Source: Vandammella animalimorsus
GTDB lineage: Bacteria; Pseudomonadota; Gammaproteobacteria; Burkholderiales; Burkholderiaceae_C
DNA length: 64,000 bases
Direction of reading: 5' to 3'
Assembly: GCF_002285285.1 (NCBI RefSeq)
Contig: NZ_NSJF01000005.1
Span: 186,001-250,000 of the forward strand
Below are positions 16,618 through 25,292 of this stretch, piece after piece (position 1 is the stretch's first letter; the number at the start of each line of letters is the position of its first letter). Position numbers and translations under genes: made by a program. Under the pieces are notes generated by a model. The model had not been told where the DNA came from and made no database searches. It saw only the letters and a list, made by a program, of their open reading frames with translations.

Positions 16618-17373
16618 TCAATGGTTTTCAAGCCCCTTCAGCGAGGGCGTGATGGATTCAAACGCTGTATCCCAGTCGAACTCGAAAGTCTGCCTGGAAA
16701 AGCCTGGGATGGTTTGGTCAATGTGCAGCAGCAAGCCGCGCTGGGTGTCGATGCTCAGACGCTGTTCCAACTGGAGCTGGCCGAGCTCGCTCTTGCTGTG
16801 CACTGTCAGTATCGGCGCGCCGGTGCGGCTGGTGCTGCGCTGCACCGCCAAGATGGCGTGCTGGGCCAGATAAGCCGCGCTGGGCGCTGGCCTGGGCAGT
16901 GGCTCTTGCCTCCAGACGCCATCCTGGGTCTTTTTCCATACCGTGTCTGCATCGAGGCGAATGTGAAGAAGCTCCAGGCCATCAGGGCCCGCTTTGTAGA
17001 CGCGCTCACGCGGGCCGGGCTCGAACTGGGTGTGCGTGTGCACGGTGGGCTCAGACTGCGCGGCGTTTGCGTCCCAGGCCTTCCAAACCAATGTGTGGCG
17101 TTGCAAGCCAAGGCGCGCCAAAGGGGCATGCAAGGCTTGGACTGTGGCCTCGCGTGTTGCGGCATCAACCTTGTCCCCAGCTTGGGGCTTGCAGGCCTGG
17201 ATGTACGCGGCTTGGGTTTGATGCGGGCTGCAAGGGGCCAGCTCTTTGACTGGTACGGCCCGTGCAGGCTGGGGTGTTGGCGCAGGGGCGGGGCCGGGGG
17301 CTTGGGCTGCAGTGCAGCCCAGCAGAGTCAGCGCGGCGCCCAGTGCCAAATAAGTACGGATGGCGCAGGTCAT
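16618..17373 (-). CDS. Putative lipoprotein of unknown function
   Basis: 251 residues. The N-terminus MTCAIRTYLALGAALTLLGC is a lipoprotein signal with lipobox LLGC, so the mature chain would begin at Cys20. A proline/alanine-rich linker of about 20 residues follows. The body (from SPHQTQAAYIQACKPQAGDKV) has a strand-rich C-terminal half: RERVYKAGPDGLELLHIRLD, VWKKTQDGVWRQEPLP, LTVHSKSELGQLQLEQRLSID. I do not recognise the family. It ends about 135 bases ahead of the chosen uvrA start on the same strand, within the longer uvrA frame, and may be co-transcribed with it. Confidence 0.7.
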   Translation of the reverse strand: MTCAIRTYLALGAALTLLGCTAAQAPGPAPAPTPQPARAVPVKELAPCSPHQTQAAYIQACKPQAGDKVDAATREATVQALHAPLARLGLQRHTLVWKAWDANAAQSEPTVHTHTQFEPGPRERVYKAGPDGLELLHIRLDADTVWKKTQDGVWRQEPLPRPAPSAAYLAQHAILAVQRSTSRTGAPILTVHSKSELGQLQLEQRLSIDTQRGLLLHIDQTIPGFSRQTFEFDWDTAFESITPSLKGLENH

Positions 17374-17522
17374 CGGTGCGGTGCTCCAAGTCGAGCAAAG
17401 CCAAGAGGCAGTGGCAAGAATGGCTTTGCTGATGCGGCGGCAGGAGAGTGCGCTCGTGCCAAGCCAGACGGGCCGTCATTATGGGAGCTCTGCGCGCATG
17501 GCAGCGCCGTGCGCATTTGCGG

Positions 17523-17538
17523 TGCATAACAGGCTCTA
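17523..17538 (-). repeat. Dispersed repeat copy at the prmC stop codon
   Basis: TGCATAACAGGCTCTA on the plus strand; on the minus strand it reads TAGAGCCTGTTATGCA and its first three bases are the prmC stop codon. It is one mismatch from the form at 23356 and 59882. Confidence 0.7.
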
Positions 17539-18381
17539 CCGCAAGCGGCGTGCGCCGGTGCAGCGGATGTGGCCAGCCAGGTCTTGGCGGTGGGCCACTT
17601 CGCCATAGCCTGCCTGGGCCAGCAGCTGGGCGACCTGCTGATGCTGCTGCCAGCCGTGCTCGAGCAGCAGCCAGCCGCCGGGCGCCAGCGCGGGCAGGGC
17701 GTGGGCGATGATGTGGCGGATGTCGTCCAGCCCGTCGGCGCCGCTGGTCAGCGCCTGGCGCGGCTCGTGGCGCAGCGCGGGCAGGTGCGGGTCGTGCTCG
17801 GCGATGTAGGGCGGGTTGCTGACGATCATGTCCCAATCGCCCAGGCCGGCCTGGCGGGCTGGCTCCAGCCAGTGGCCGTGCAGCCAGTGCAGCGCCAGGC
17901 CCAGGCGCTGGGCGTTGCTCTGAGCCACTTGCAATGCGGCCAGGCTTTGCTCGCAGGCCCAGACCTGGGCATCGGGGTGCTGGCTTTTGAGCGCCAGCGC
18001 AATGGCGCCGCTGCCCGTGCCCAGATCCAGCAGGCGCGGCTGGCCCTGCTGGGGAAGCAGCTGCAGCGCCCATTCGACCAGGGTTTCGGTGTCCGGGCGC
18101 GGGTCGAGCACGGCTGGGGTGATGTGCAGCGGCAGGCCGAAGAATTCGCGTTGGCCGGTCAGGTAGGCCAGCGGTACGCCGTCGGCGCGGGCCTGCAGCA
18201 GCTGCGCCCAATGCGCAGCCTGGGCGGCACTCAGCGGCTGATCGTCGTGGGCCAGCAGCCAGGCGCGCTGGCTGGCCTGGCGCCCCAGCGCGTGCAGCAG
18301 CAGCAGCTGGGCGTCCAGCCGCGCCAGGCCTTGTGCGGCGGCCTGTTGCAGGGCCTGGGCGATGGTGGCGGGGGCGCTCAT
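17536..18381 (-). CDS. prmC: Release factor glutamine N5-methyltransferase
   Basis: 281 residues. An N-terminal helical domain (residues 1-80) is followed by a class I SAM methyltransferase domain with [15 protein letters not shown] near residue 118 and the NPPY active-site motif ([12 protein letters not shown]) near 187. PrmC methylates the glutamine of the GGQ motif in release factors. Its ATG overlaps the prfA stop by four bases (ATGA), so the methylase is coupled to one of its substrates. The stop codon lies inside a copy of the dispersed repeat. Confidence 0.96.
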   Translation of the reverse strand: MSAPATIAQALQQAAAQGLARLDAQLLLLHALGRQASQRAWLLAHDDQPLSAAQAAHWAQLLQARADGVPLAYLTGQREFFGLPLHITPAVLDPRPDTETLVEWALQLLPQQGQPRLLDLGTGSGAIALALKSQHPDAQVWACEQSLAALQVAQSNAQRLGLALHWLHGHWLEPARQAGLGDWDMIVSNPPYIAEHDPHLPALRHEPRQALTSGADGLDDIRHIIAHALPALAPGGWLLLEHGWQQHQQVAQLLAQAGYGEVAHRQDLAGHIRCTGARRLR

Positions 18382-19469
18382 TCGGGTTGCAGCTGGGCCA
18401 GCAGCTCGGCTTCGCGCGCGGCCTGCAATGCGTCCAGCACCTCCTGCAGGTCGCCTTCGATGATGCTGGGCAGTTTGTAGAGCGTCAGGCCGATGCGGTG
18501 GTCGGTCAGGCGGCCCTGCGGGAAGTTGTAGGTGCGGATGCGGTCGGAGCGGTCGCCGCTGCCGATCAGGCCCTTACGCAGCGCGGCATCCTTGGCGGCC
18601 TGGGCGCTGCGCTCCTGCTCTTGCAGGCGCGCGGCCAGCACCTGCAGGGCTTTGGCCTTGTTGCGGTGCTGGCTGCGGTCGTCCTGGCATTCGGCCACCA
18701 TGCCGGTGGGAATGTGAGTGATGCGCACGGCCGAGTCGGTTTTGTTGACGTGCTGGCCGCCGGCGCCGCTGGCGCGGAAGGTGTCGATGCGCAGCTCGGC
18801 CGGGTTGAGCTGCACGGCCACGGCCTCGTCCGGCTCGGGCAGCACGGCCACGGTGCAGGCGCTGGTGTGGATGCGGCCCTGGGTTTCGGTGGCGGGGATG
18901 CGCTGCACGCGGTGCCCGCCCGATTCGAAGCGCAGCCGCCCATAGACGCGCTCGCCCTCGATGCGCAGCACGGCTTCCTTGTAGCCGCCCAGCTCGCTGT
19001 CGCTGGCGCTGATGAGCTCGCACTTCCAGCCCTGGCTGTCGGCATAGCGCGTGTACATGCGCAGCAGGTCGCCGGCGAACAGCGCCGATTCGTCGCCGCC
19101 GGTGCCGGCGCGGATTTCCAGGAAGGCATTGCGCGCGTCGTCCGGGTCGCGCGGCAGCAGCAGGCGCTGCAGCTCGGCCTCCAACTGCTGCATTTGCTGC
19201 GTGGCGTGGGCGATTTCCTCCTGCGCCAGCGCCAGGGTGTCAGCGTCGCTGTGCGCGTCCTGCAGCAGCTCCTGGGCGGTTTGCAGGTCGGCGGCGTGGG
19301 CTTGGTAGCGGCTGTAGCGGCTGGCGATCTGCGTGACCTCGGCGTGCTCGCTGGCGATGCGGCGGTATTGCTGCATGTCGGCCAGGATGTCTTCGCGCGA
19401 GAGCAGGAAATCCAGCTCTGCAAGGCGTTGCACGTAGCGTTCGAGCTGGGGGCGGAGGTGGGCTTGCAT
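18378..19469 (-). CDS. prfA: Peptide chain release factor 1
   Basis: 363 residues from the ATG at 19469; the ORF continues upstream to 19604 with non-family sequence. [18 protein letters not shown] and the catalytic GGQ in [19 protein letters not shown] are present, with the codon-recognition loop region before them and the usual basic C-terminus. RF1 ends translation at UAA and UAG. The gene sits in the conserved order hemA, prfA, prmC, overlapping prmC by four bases. About 180 bases separate it from hemA. Confidence 0.97.
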   Translation of the reverse strand: MQAHLRPQLERYVQRLAELDFLLSREDILADMQQYRRIASEHAEVTQIASRYSRYQAHAADLQTAQELLQDAHSDADTLALAQEEIAHATQQMQQLEAELQRLLLPRDPDDARNAFLEIRAGTGGDESALFAGDLLRMYTRYADSQGWKCELISASDSELGGYKEAVLRIEGERVYGRLRFESGGHRVQRIPATETQGRIHTSACTVAVLPEPDEAVAVQLNPAELRIDTFRASGAGGQHVNKTDSAVRITHIPTGMVAECQDDRSQHRNKAKALQVLAARLQEQERSAQAAKDAALRKGLIGSGDRSDRIRTYNFPQGRLTDHRIGLTLYKLPSIIEGDLQEVLDALQAAREAELLAQLQPE

Positions 19470-19651
19470 GGGCCGGGCAGGAAAGTAGGGAATGGACGAT
19501 CGGCCGGGGCGATGGCGCGGGGGGAGCCAGCGGGCGCAGCATGGCGCGATGGCGTGGGCGATGGCTGGCGGGTGAAGGCAGGGCAGCGTGGGTGTGGAGA
19601 CCACGCCCCTGCCGTGCCAGGCGTGCTGGCGTGCGGTGTGGCTGGCCGACG

Positions 19652-20980
19652 CTAATGCTGGCGCGGCGCTTCGCCGCGCAGGAACAGGCGCGAAACCATG
19701 TGCGCGGTCTGCTGGCGTTCGTCCGCGTCGCCGTGGCCGTTGCGCAATTCGCTGACTGCGCCGTGCAGCATTTTCTTGCTCAGGTTGTGCGCCAGCGCCT
19801 GCAGCACGGCGTCCAGGTCCTCGCCGCGCGCCAGCATCTTGCGCGCGCGTGCCACTTCCTGGGCGTTCCAGCTCTGGGCCTGCTGCTGCAGCTGCTGGAT
19901 CAGCGGCACCACGGCGCTTTGGCTGCTGCGCATCTCCAGCCAGCGGGCAAAGTGCTGCACGCCGCTGTCGATGATGGCCTCGGCCTGGGCCACAGCGGCC
20001 TCGCGCTGGGCCCTGCCGCTTTGCACCACGCTGGCCAGGTCGTCCACGGTGTAGAGGTAGACGTTGTCCTGGGCTTGCACTTCAGGTTCGATGTCGCGCG
20101 GCACGGCCAGATCGACCATGAACATGGGGCTGTTGCGGCGGCGCTTGAGCGCGCGCTCGACCGCGCCCAGGCCGATGATGGGCACGCTGCTGGCGGTGCA
20201 GGAGACGATGATGTCGAATTCGTGCAGGCGCTCGGGCAGCTCGCCGATGCGCAGCGTCTGCGCGCCCAGGCGCGCGGCCAGCTTCTCGCCGCGCTCGAGC
20301 GTGCGGTTGGCGATCACGATGCTCTGCGGGCGCTGTGCGGCAAAGTGCGTGCTGGCCAGTTCGATCATCTCGCCCGCGCCAATGAACAGCACCTTCAGGC
20401 GGGCAAAGTCCTCAAACAGTTGGCCGGCCAGGCGCACGGCGGCCGCGGCCATGCTGATGGAGTGCGCGCCGATGGCGGTGCTGCTGCGCACCTCCTTGGC
20501 CACGGCAAAGCTGCGCTGAAACAGCTGGTGCAACGTGCTGCCCAGCGCGCCGGCTTGCTCGGCCGCGCGCACGGCGCTCTTCATCTGGCCCAGGATTTGT
20601 GCCTCGCCCAGCACCATGGAGTCCAATCCGCTGGCGACGCGGAAGGCATGACGGGCGGCCAGATCCTGGTCGTGCGTGTAGGCGTACTGGGCCAGATCCT
20701 GCGCGGTCAGGCCGCCGCTGCGCGCCAGCCAATCCAGAGTGGCCTGCTGCAGCGCCAGCCGATCGGGCTGCGGCAGGGCGCTGGGCGCGGCGCAGTAGAT
20801 CTCGGTGCGGTTGCAGGTCGAGAGAATGGCCGATTCCACCGGCTGCGGACCATGGCCTTGCAGCAGCGACTGGCGCAGCCCATGCAGCGCCGGGCCAATT
20901 TGCTCCAGCGCATAGGCAAAGCGGCCCCGCAAATCCAGCGGGGCTGTGTGGTGGTTGATCCCAAGCGTCCAGACGGCCAT
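19652..20980 (-). CDS. hemA: Glutamyl-tRNA reductase
   Basis: 442 residues. The N-terminal catalytic domain carries [18 protein letters not shown] and STCNRTEIY with the active-site cysteine near residue 56. An NADPH-binding domain follows ([30 protein letters not shown]), and the C-terminal helices form the dimerisation spine. The enzyme makes glutamate-1-semialdehyde, the first step of C5 haem biosynthesis. A TATAAT lies at 20989-20994 on the minus strand, only nine bases ahead of the ATG, so the transcript may start almost at the start codon. Confidence 0.97.
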   Translation of the reverse strand: MAVWTLGINHHTAPLDLRGRFAYALEQIGPALHGLRQSLLQGHGPQPVESAILSTCNRTEIYCAAPSALPQPDRLALQQATLDWLARSGGLTAQDLAQYAYTHDQDLAARHAFRVASGLDSMVLGEAQILGQMKSAVRAAEQAGALGSTLHQLFQRSFAVAKEVRSSTAIGAHSISMAAAAVRLAGQLFEDFARLKVLFIGAGEMIELASTHFAAQRPQSIVIANRTLERGEKLAARLGAQTLRIGELPERLHEFDIIVSCTASSVPIIGLGAVERALKRRRNSPMFMVDLAVPRDIEPEVQAQDNVYLYTVDDLASVVQSGRAQREAAVAQAEAIIDSGVQHFARWLEMRSSQSAVVPLIQQLQQQAQSWNAQEVARARKMLARGEDLDAVLQALAHNLSKKMLHGAVSELRNGHGDADERQQTAHMVSRLFLRGEAPRQH

Positions 20981-20988
20981 AACCGCGC

Positions 20989-20994
20989 ATTATA
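20989..20994 (-). promoter_or_regulatory. hemA -10 element
   Basis: A perfect TATAAT on the minus strand, in the AT-rich stretch directly before hemA. No good -35 is found at 17 bases. The spacing to the ATG (the -10 ends nine bases before it) predicts a leader of at most a few bases. Confidence 0.5.
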
Positions 20995-21200
20995 AAAATT
21001 GTCACAAAAACTTGCAGGGCCCGATGGGGCTTGCCTGAGCAGCGCCATCGGGAATCTGCAGCCTTGCCGCCCGCAAGTGCTGTTTGACCATCGCGGCCCC
21101 CGATCTGGGGGCTTGGCTTTGCGCCTGTGCCGTGGGCGAGAACAAGGTCAAAAAAGGTGCTCCCATCGCAGCGTCGTGAGCCTCTGCGGATTCAGACGCC

Positions 21201-21206
21201 TAGAAT
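21201..21206 (+). promoter_or_regulatory. -10 element of the retron RNA
   Basis: TAGAAT at 21201-21206 matches the -10 consensus at five of six positions. Seven bases downstream, at 21213, the a1 arm of the retron RNA begins, which is where transcription would be expected to start. No convincing -35 is seen. Confidence 0.5.
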
Positions 21207-21212
21207 GGCGCC

Positions 21213-21430
21213 GGGCGTACGGGCAAGGCTCTTGCATCCTGGGTGGTGGATCGCCATCCGCGTTGTTTGCTCTGTCATGCGTCACTGGCGCACTCTTCAC
21301 TGTGCCGATGGCGCTACCCGCCGCTTTTGCCGTTTGACTTCCTTGAAGTCAAACAGCGGAGGGTAGCCCATCGGCGTCGAGTGGAGCGCGCAAGTCCGAA
21401 GGCTTCTTCGATGAGAACGCCCGTACGCCC
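21213..21430 (+). ncRNA. Retron msr-msd non-coding RNA
   Basis: The ends are a perfect 12-bp inverted repeat: GGGCGTACGGGC (a1, 21213-21224) and GCCCGTACGCCC (a2, 21419-21430). Behind a1, the msr-like part holds small hairpins such as TGCG-TCACTGG-CGCA near 21277-21291. A long stem at 21304-21375 fits an msd hairpin. It pairs GCCGATGG with CCATCGGC, then GCTACCC with GGGTAGC, then CCGCT with AGCGG, and ends in the perfect TTTGACTTC-CTT-GAAGTCAAA tip. The RNA lies 67 bases upstream of a retron reverse transcriptase on the same strand. In known retrons the RT primes from a branching G in msr and copies msd into DNA. The branching G was not identified with confidence. Confidence 0.82.
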
Positions 21431-21497
21431 CCCTTTACAGGCACAGCTCTTGGTTTTTTCTGACTGCGTGCGGCATCGTCACAGGCTCTGAAACACC

Positions 21498-23358
21498 ATG
21501 ATCCGCACCACCGACGACTCCGCCAACCTGCCCCCTGAGCAGCTCACGCGCGCGCAGCTGATAGAGCGCACCCAAGCCAGCAGCAAGCAGGCAGTGATCC
21601 TGCAGGACATGCAACGCCTGGGCTTTTGGCCCAGCGACCAGCCCCCGCCTGAGCGCTGGCGGGGACGATCCGCAGCAGGCGCTGCGCCTGATGCGCCGCC
21701 AGCGCCTTCAGGCTGCGCGCCAGCGCCGCGAGGCCACGCGCCAGGCCCGCGCCCAGGCCCGTTACGAGCGCGCCCGCAGCTGGCACGAACGCCGCCAACA
21801 CAGCGTGCTGTATCTGGGGCAGGGCGTCTCCGGTGGCCTGCAACACAGCGACAACCAACCCGAGCGCTTGGCGCGCTGGCAATTGCCGCAGCCGGCCAAC
21901 CCGCAGCAGCTGGCCCAGCTCATGGGCGTCTCGGTGGCCGAGCTGCGTTTTCTCGCCTACGACCGCGCCGTGGCCCGCGTCAGCCACTACCGCAGTTTTG
22001 ACTTGCCCAAGAAAAGCGGCGGCCTGCGCCGCATCTCTGCGCCCATGCCGCGCCTCAAGCGCCTGCAGTACTGGCTGCTGGACAACATCCTCAGCAAAGT
22101 GCCGGTGCACGATGCGGCGCACGGCTTTCGCCCTGGGCGCTCCATTTGCAGCAACGCCCAGCCGCACGTGGGCAAGGCCGTGGTCATCAACCTGGATTTG
22201 CAGGACTTCTTCCCCTCCATTGCCTACCCGCGCATCAAGGGCGTGTTCCGCGCGCTGGGCTACAGCGAGCAACTGGCCAGCATCATGGGCCTGCTGTGCA
22301 CCCAGCGTCCCACGCAGGCTGTGCAGCTCGACGGCCAGACCTACCACATCGCCACCGGCGCGCGCCACCTGCCGCAGGGCGCGCCCAGCAGCCCGGCGCT
22401 GACCAACATCCTCTGCCGCCGGCTGGATCGCCGCCTGCACGGCATGGCCGCCAAGCTCGGCTTTGCCTACACCCGCTATGCCGACGACCTGAGCTTCTCG
22501 GCCGATGCGCCGGCCCAGCATCTGGTGGGCAAGCTGCTGTGGCGCGCGCGCCAGATCATCGCCGACGAGGGCTTTACCCTGCACCCGGACAAGCTGCACG
22601 TCATGCGCAGCGCCCGGCGTCAGCAAGTCACTGGCTTGGTCGTCAACGCCAAGCCCTCGATTGATCGCAGCACCTTCAAGCGTTTTCGCGCCACCGTCTT
22701 TCAGGTCGAAAAAGACGGGCCGCAAGGCAAATCCTGGAACGGCAACGACAACGTGCTCGACGCGCTGCTGGGCTACGCCCACTTCCTGCACATGGTCGAT
22801 CCGCAGCGCGGCCAGCCCTGGCTGCAGCGTGTGCAGGCCCTGCGCGTTGCAGCCCAGGCCCCGGCGCAATCGCAGCCATCGCCAGAACCTCAACAGATAT
22901 TGGAATTGGAGAGCGCCGCCAAGGCCTCGCAAGCGGGCCGGGGGCGCAGCGCCTTTCGCCGCGCCAGCGCCCAGGGCCAGGCCCCCTGGGCGCATTGGTG
23001 GCAGCCGGCCCAGCCGCCAGCGCCTGTGCTTGAACCCACCGAAGCGCAACGCCAGGCACAGCGCCAGGCACAGCGCCGGCAGCAAGCCCAGGCCGCTTTG
23101 CCCACGGCCGCGCAGCCGCAGCGCCAAGGCGCGCTTGAACCCCAGCAGCCGCCCGAAGAGGCGCAGCACGCCAGCCAGCGCAACCCGCGCATGCTGCTGG
23201 AGCAAACCCTGGCCCTGCTGGTGCTGTTGTTCATGTTGCGCAAACCCTCGCTGCTGCTGTTGGGCCTGCTCATCCACCTGGCCTATCACCTGCTGCACCG
23301 CAGCAGCTGGTGGCTGTTCCTGCCCCTGCTGTTGGCGTCACTGCTGGTGCCGTTTTAG
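21498..23358 (+). CDS. Retron reverse transcriptase with C-terminal membrane domain (apparent frameshift)
   Basis: Two overlapping frames make one protein of about 619 residues. The ATG at 21498 begins an N-terminal part including SSKQAVILQDMQRLGFWP. After the G run at 21661-21664 the frame must shift by one base to continue as DDPQQALRLMRRQRLQAARQ. The long frame (from an ATG at 21691) holds the RT: YLGQGVSGGL, then the retron X motif NAQPH (22153-22167), the catalytic YADD (22477-22488) and the retron Y motif VTG (22627-22635). From about 22880 follows a Gln/Ala/Pro-rich linker. The last 55 residues form two or three membrane helices (TLALLVLLFML, LLLLGLLIHLAYHLL, WWLFLPLLLASLLVPF). The TAG stop begins a dispersed repeat. 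The frameshift may be a base error, a mutation or recoding. Confidence 0.88.
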
Positions 23359-24679
23359 AGCGTGTTATGCACTTTTCGCCCCCCGCGCGGCGCTTGCGCA
23401 GCCAGATCATCACCCCCGTCACGCTGATGACGGCCACTGCCAGCCCCAGTAGGCTGACCAGCGCGCGGCCCGGCCAGCCCAGGATGCGGCCCGAGTGCAG
23501 CGGGTACTGCGCCGCCATGAACACCTCGCCCGCGCTGCGGCGCGCTGCGCTGCGCGTAGCCACGGGCGCGCCGGTGGCCGCATCCAGATACACCCAGTGC
23601 GGCCCGAGCGTCGGGCCGTAAGGCTCGCGCCCCGGCGCGGCAAAGGCCACGGCGTACAGCCCGTCTTCATCCTGCCAGTCGTACAGCCGCCAGGGCTGCA
23701 AGCCCAGCGCCTTGGCGGCGGGGACTGGCGTGGCGGACGAGGCTGGCGATGAGGGGGCTGCGCTCGGCGCATCGCCCAGCCAGCCCAACTGCCGCGCCTG
23801 GGCCAGCGCCAGTTGCAGCGCGCGCTCGCGCCCGATGGCCGCTTGCCCTGGGGGCAAGGGCTGGCGGCCCGCCCAAGGATCGGGCGGCACGGGTGAAAAC
23901 CACGCCACCAGCGGTTGCATGACTTCCGTGCGCAGATTCAGGCCCACGCCGGTGATGGCCAGCACCAGAAGCAGCGGCCACAGCCACACGCTGCCCGAGC
24001 GGTGCAGATCGAACGTCAGCTTGTGCCCGCCCGCGCCCCAGCGAAACGCGAAGGACTTGCGCCAGGCCTTGCGGCTGGGGAAGGCCAGCGCCAGCGCCCA
24101 CAGGCAGTCCAGCGCCCACAGCAAGGCCACGCCGCCTAGCAGCCAGGCGCCCCACACGCCGGGCAGGTGCAGGCTGTAGTGCAGTTTGTAGATGAAAGGC
24201 AGCAGGTCTTGCCGCGCCTGCGCCAATGAGCCGCCGCGCCACTGGCCCCATTGCCGCTGGCCCAGGATCTGACCGCTCGCCGGGTGCAAGAACAACTGGT
24301 CAAAGCCCAGTGGTGCGTTCTTGCCAGCGCTCGCATCCGCATCTGCATGGGGTTTGGCCGCCACGCGCAGCATGGCCGCCTGCCCCGGCTCCAGCGCCAG
24401 CGGCAGGCTGGTCACGCGCCACTGCGGCTGCGCGGCCTCCACCTGCGCGGCCAGCGCCAGCAACTGCGCCGCATCCTGCGCCGGCGTGCCGGGCGTGCGC
24501 AGCATGTGCGGGTTCAGCAGTGCGTCCAGCTCGTCCGTCCAGGCCATCACGGCCCCGGTCAGGCCGGTGAGCACCAGAAAGGCGGCCAAGGCCAAGCCCG
24601 CCCATCGGTGCAGCTTGAGCAAGGCCGGGCGCAGCAGGCGGGATGGTTTGGGGCGGGCTTGGGTGTGCGGCGGGGGCAT
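23270..24679 (-). CDS. PepSY-associated membrane protein
   Basis: 469 residues with the four-helix layout of PepSY-TM proteins found beside siderophore receptors: LHRWAGLALAAFLVLTGLTGAVMAWTDELDAL, YKLHYSLHLPGVWGAWLLGGVALLWALDCLWAL, WLWPLLLVLAITGVGLNL, and the last helix VSLLGLAVAVISVTGVMIWLRKRR. Periplasmic PepSY-like segments lie between. The family is linked to iron-siderophore reduction or release; the exact reaction is unproven. The family normally ends soon after WLRKRR. Here some 35 more residues are read through a dispersed repeat (23356-23375) and into the antisense of the RT gene, so the two convergent genes overlap by 89 bases. Confidence 0.87.
   Translation of the reverse strand: MPPPHTQARPKPSRLLRPALLKLHRWAGLALAAFLVLTGLTGAVMAWTDELDALLNPHMLRTPGTPAQDAAQLLALAAQVEAAQPQWRVTSLPLALEPGQAAMLRVAAKPHADADASAGKNAPLGFDQLFLHPASGQILGQRQWGQWRGGSLAQARQDLLPFIYKLHYSLHLPGVWGAWLLGGVALLWALDCLWALALAFPSRKAWRKSFAFRWGAGGHKLTFDLHRSGSVWLWPLLLVLAITGVGLNLRTEVMQPLVAWFSPVPPDPWAGRQPLPPGQAAIGRERALQLALAQARQLGWLGDAPSAAPSSPASSATPVPAAKALGLQPWRLYDWQDEDGLYAVAFAAPGREPYGPTLGPHWVYLDAATGAPVATRSAARRSAGEVFMAAQYPLHSGRILGWPGRALVSLLGLAVAVISVTGVMIWLRKRRAGGEKCITRSKTAPAVTPTAGAGTATSCCGAAGDRPGG
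23356..23375 (+). repeat. Dispersed repeat, solo copy at the RT stop codon
   Basis: TAGAGCGTGTTATGCACTTT, identical over 20 bases to the left end of the element at 59882. Its TAG is the stop codon of the retron RT gene, and the same bases encode CITRS in the tail of the convergent PepSY gene. Confidence 0.8.
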
Positions 24680-24730
24680 AAGAAAAGAAGCGGAACAAAA
24701 GTCTGTTCAAAGAAATGGGGCAGAAAATGA

Positions 24731-24895
24731 GGAAGGCGCGATGCCGACGACGACATGGTGCTGGAATGCGCCGTGGCCTCGGCCAGCCGTTACATCATCA
24801 CGCACAACACGCGGGATTTCCGGGGCGCATCGGCCTTCGGTATCCAAGCCCTTACACCTGCTGAATTCTTGAACCTTCTGGAGAGCGCCCCATGA
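24731..24895 (+). pseudogene. PIN-domain toxin remnant, 5' truncated
   Basis: The frame is open from 24731, just after a stop at 24728, to the TGA at 24893-24895. It encodes the end of a PIN-domain ribonuclease: DADDDMVLECAVASASRYII, THNTRDF, then FGIQALTPAEFLNLL. The acidic D..D.MVLE motif and the THNTRDF strand with its late aspartate are the second half of the VapC-type active site. The first half of the domain is absent, as the promoter side of the PepSY gene begins immediately upstream. Its stop overlaps the antitoxin start as ATGA. It is unlikely to be active. Confidence 0.8.
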
Positions 24896-25128
24896 CCGCC
24901 TTGACGATTCGCCTGCCCGATTCCATCCACCGTAAAGTGAAAGAGCTGGCCGCGCGCGATGGCATTTCCGTCAACCAGTTCATAGCCAGTGCCACGGCGG
25001 AGAAGCTGGCCAGTTGGCTGACGCTGGAGCACCTGCGCGCCGAAGCGGCGCAGGGGCGGCGCGAGGATTTTCTGGCCGTGCTGGAGCGCGTGCCCGATGC
25101 CCCGCCCGCGCCGGGCGATGCGCGGTGA
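24892..25128 (+). CDS. RHH antitoxin (HicB/CopG-like), orphaned
   Basis: 78 residues. MTALTIRLPDSIHRKVKELAARDGISVNQFIASATAEKLA is a clear ribbon-helix-helix domain of the kind found in HicB C-termini and small CopG antitoxins. The tail (LRAEAAQGRREDFLAVLERVPDAPP) is typical of such antitoxins. It follows a PIN-domain remnant with an ATGA overlap, so it was the antitoxin of that pair in the unusual toxin-first order. With the toxin broken, it may persist as a repressor or be decaying. Confidence 0.82.
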   Translation: MTALTIRLPDSIHRKVKELAARDGISVNQFIASATAEKLASWLTLEHLRAEAAQGRREDFLAVLERVPDAPPAPGDAR

Positions 25129-25164
25129 GCCAGCGCCGCGCCGCCACGGCGGTGGCGCGGCCTG

Positions 25165-25241
25165 CACCTCGCAAGCACCTCGCAAGCACCTCGCAAGCAC
25201 CTCGCAAGCACCTCGCAAGCACCTCGCAGGCGCCTCGCAAG
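25165..25241. repeat. 11-bp tandem repeat, seven units
   Basis: Seven head-to-tail copies of CACCTCGCAAG; the first five are identical, the sixth ends AGG and the seventh starts CGC. The array lies in the convergent gap between the RHH antitoxin and the TonB receptor and is too short and spacer-free for CRISPR. It is a minisatellite, so copy number may vary between strains. Confidence 0.9.
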
Positions 25242-25292
25242 CGGGCCTGCCCGGCATGCAAGCGGGCAGGGCGTCTGCCGTCGGCGCTCGGC

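Noticed and set aside
20981-21212. Possible small gene between hemA and the retron RNA
   Set aside because: No frame has a ribosome site or plausible composition; the region is better read as the hemA promoter side and the retron promoter.
21544-23298. 584-residue minus-strand frame opposite the retron RT
   Set aside because: The RT motifs on the plus strand explain the region; the minus frame is antisense filler.
25165-25241. Possible CRISPR array
   Set aside because: Units are 11 bp and directly adjacent with no spacers, and no cas genes are near.
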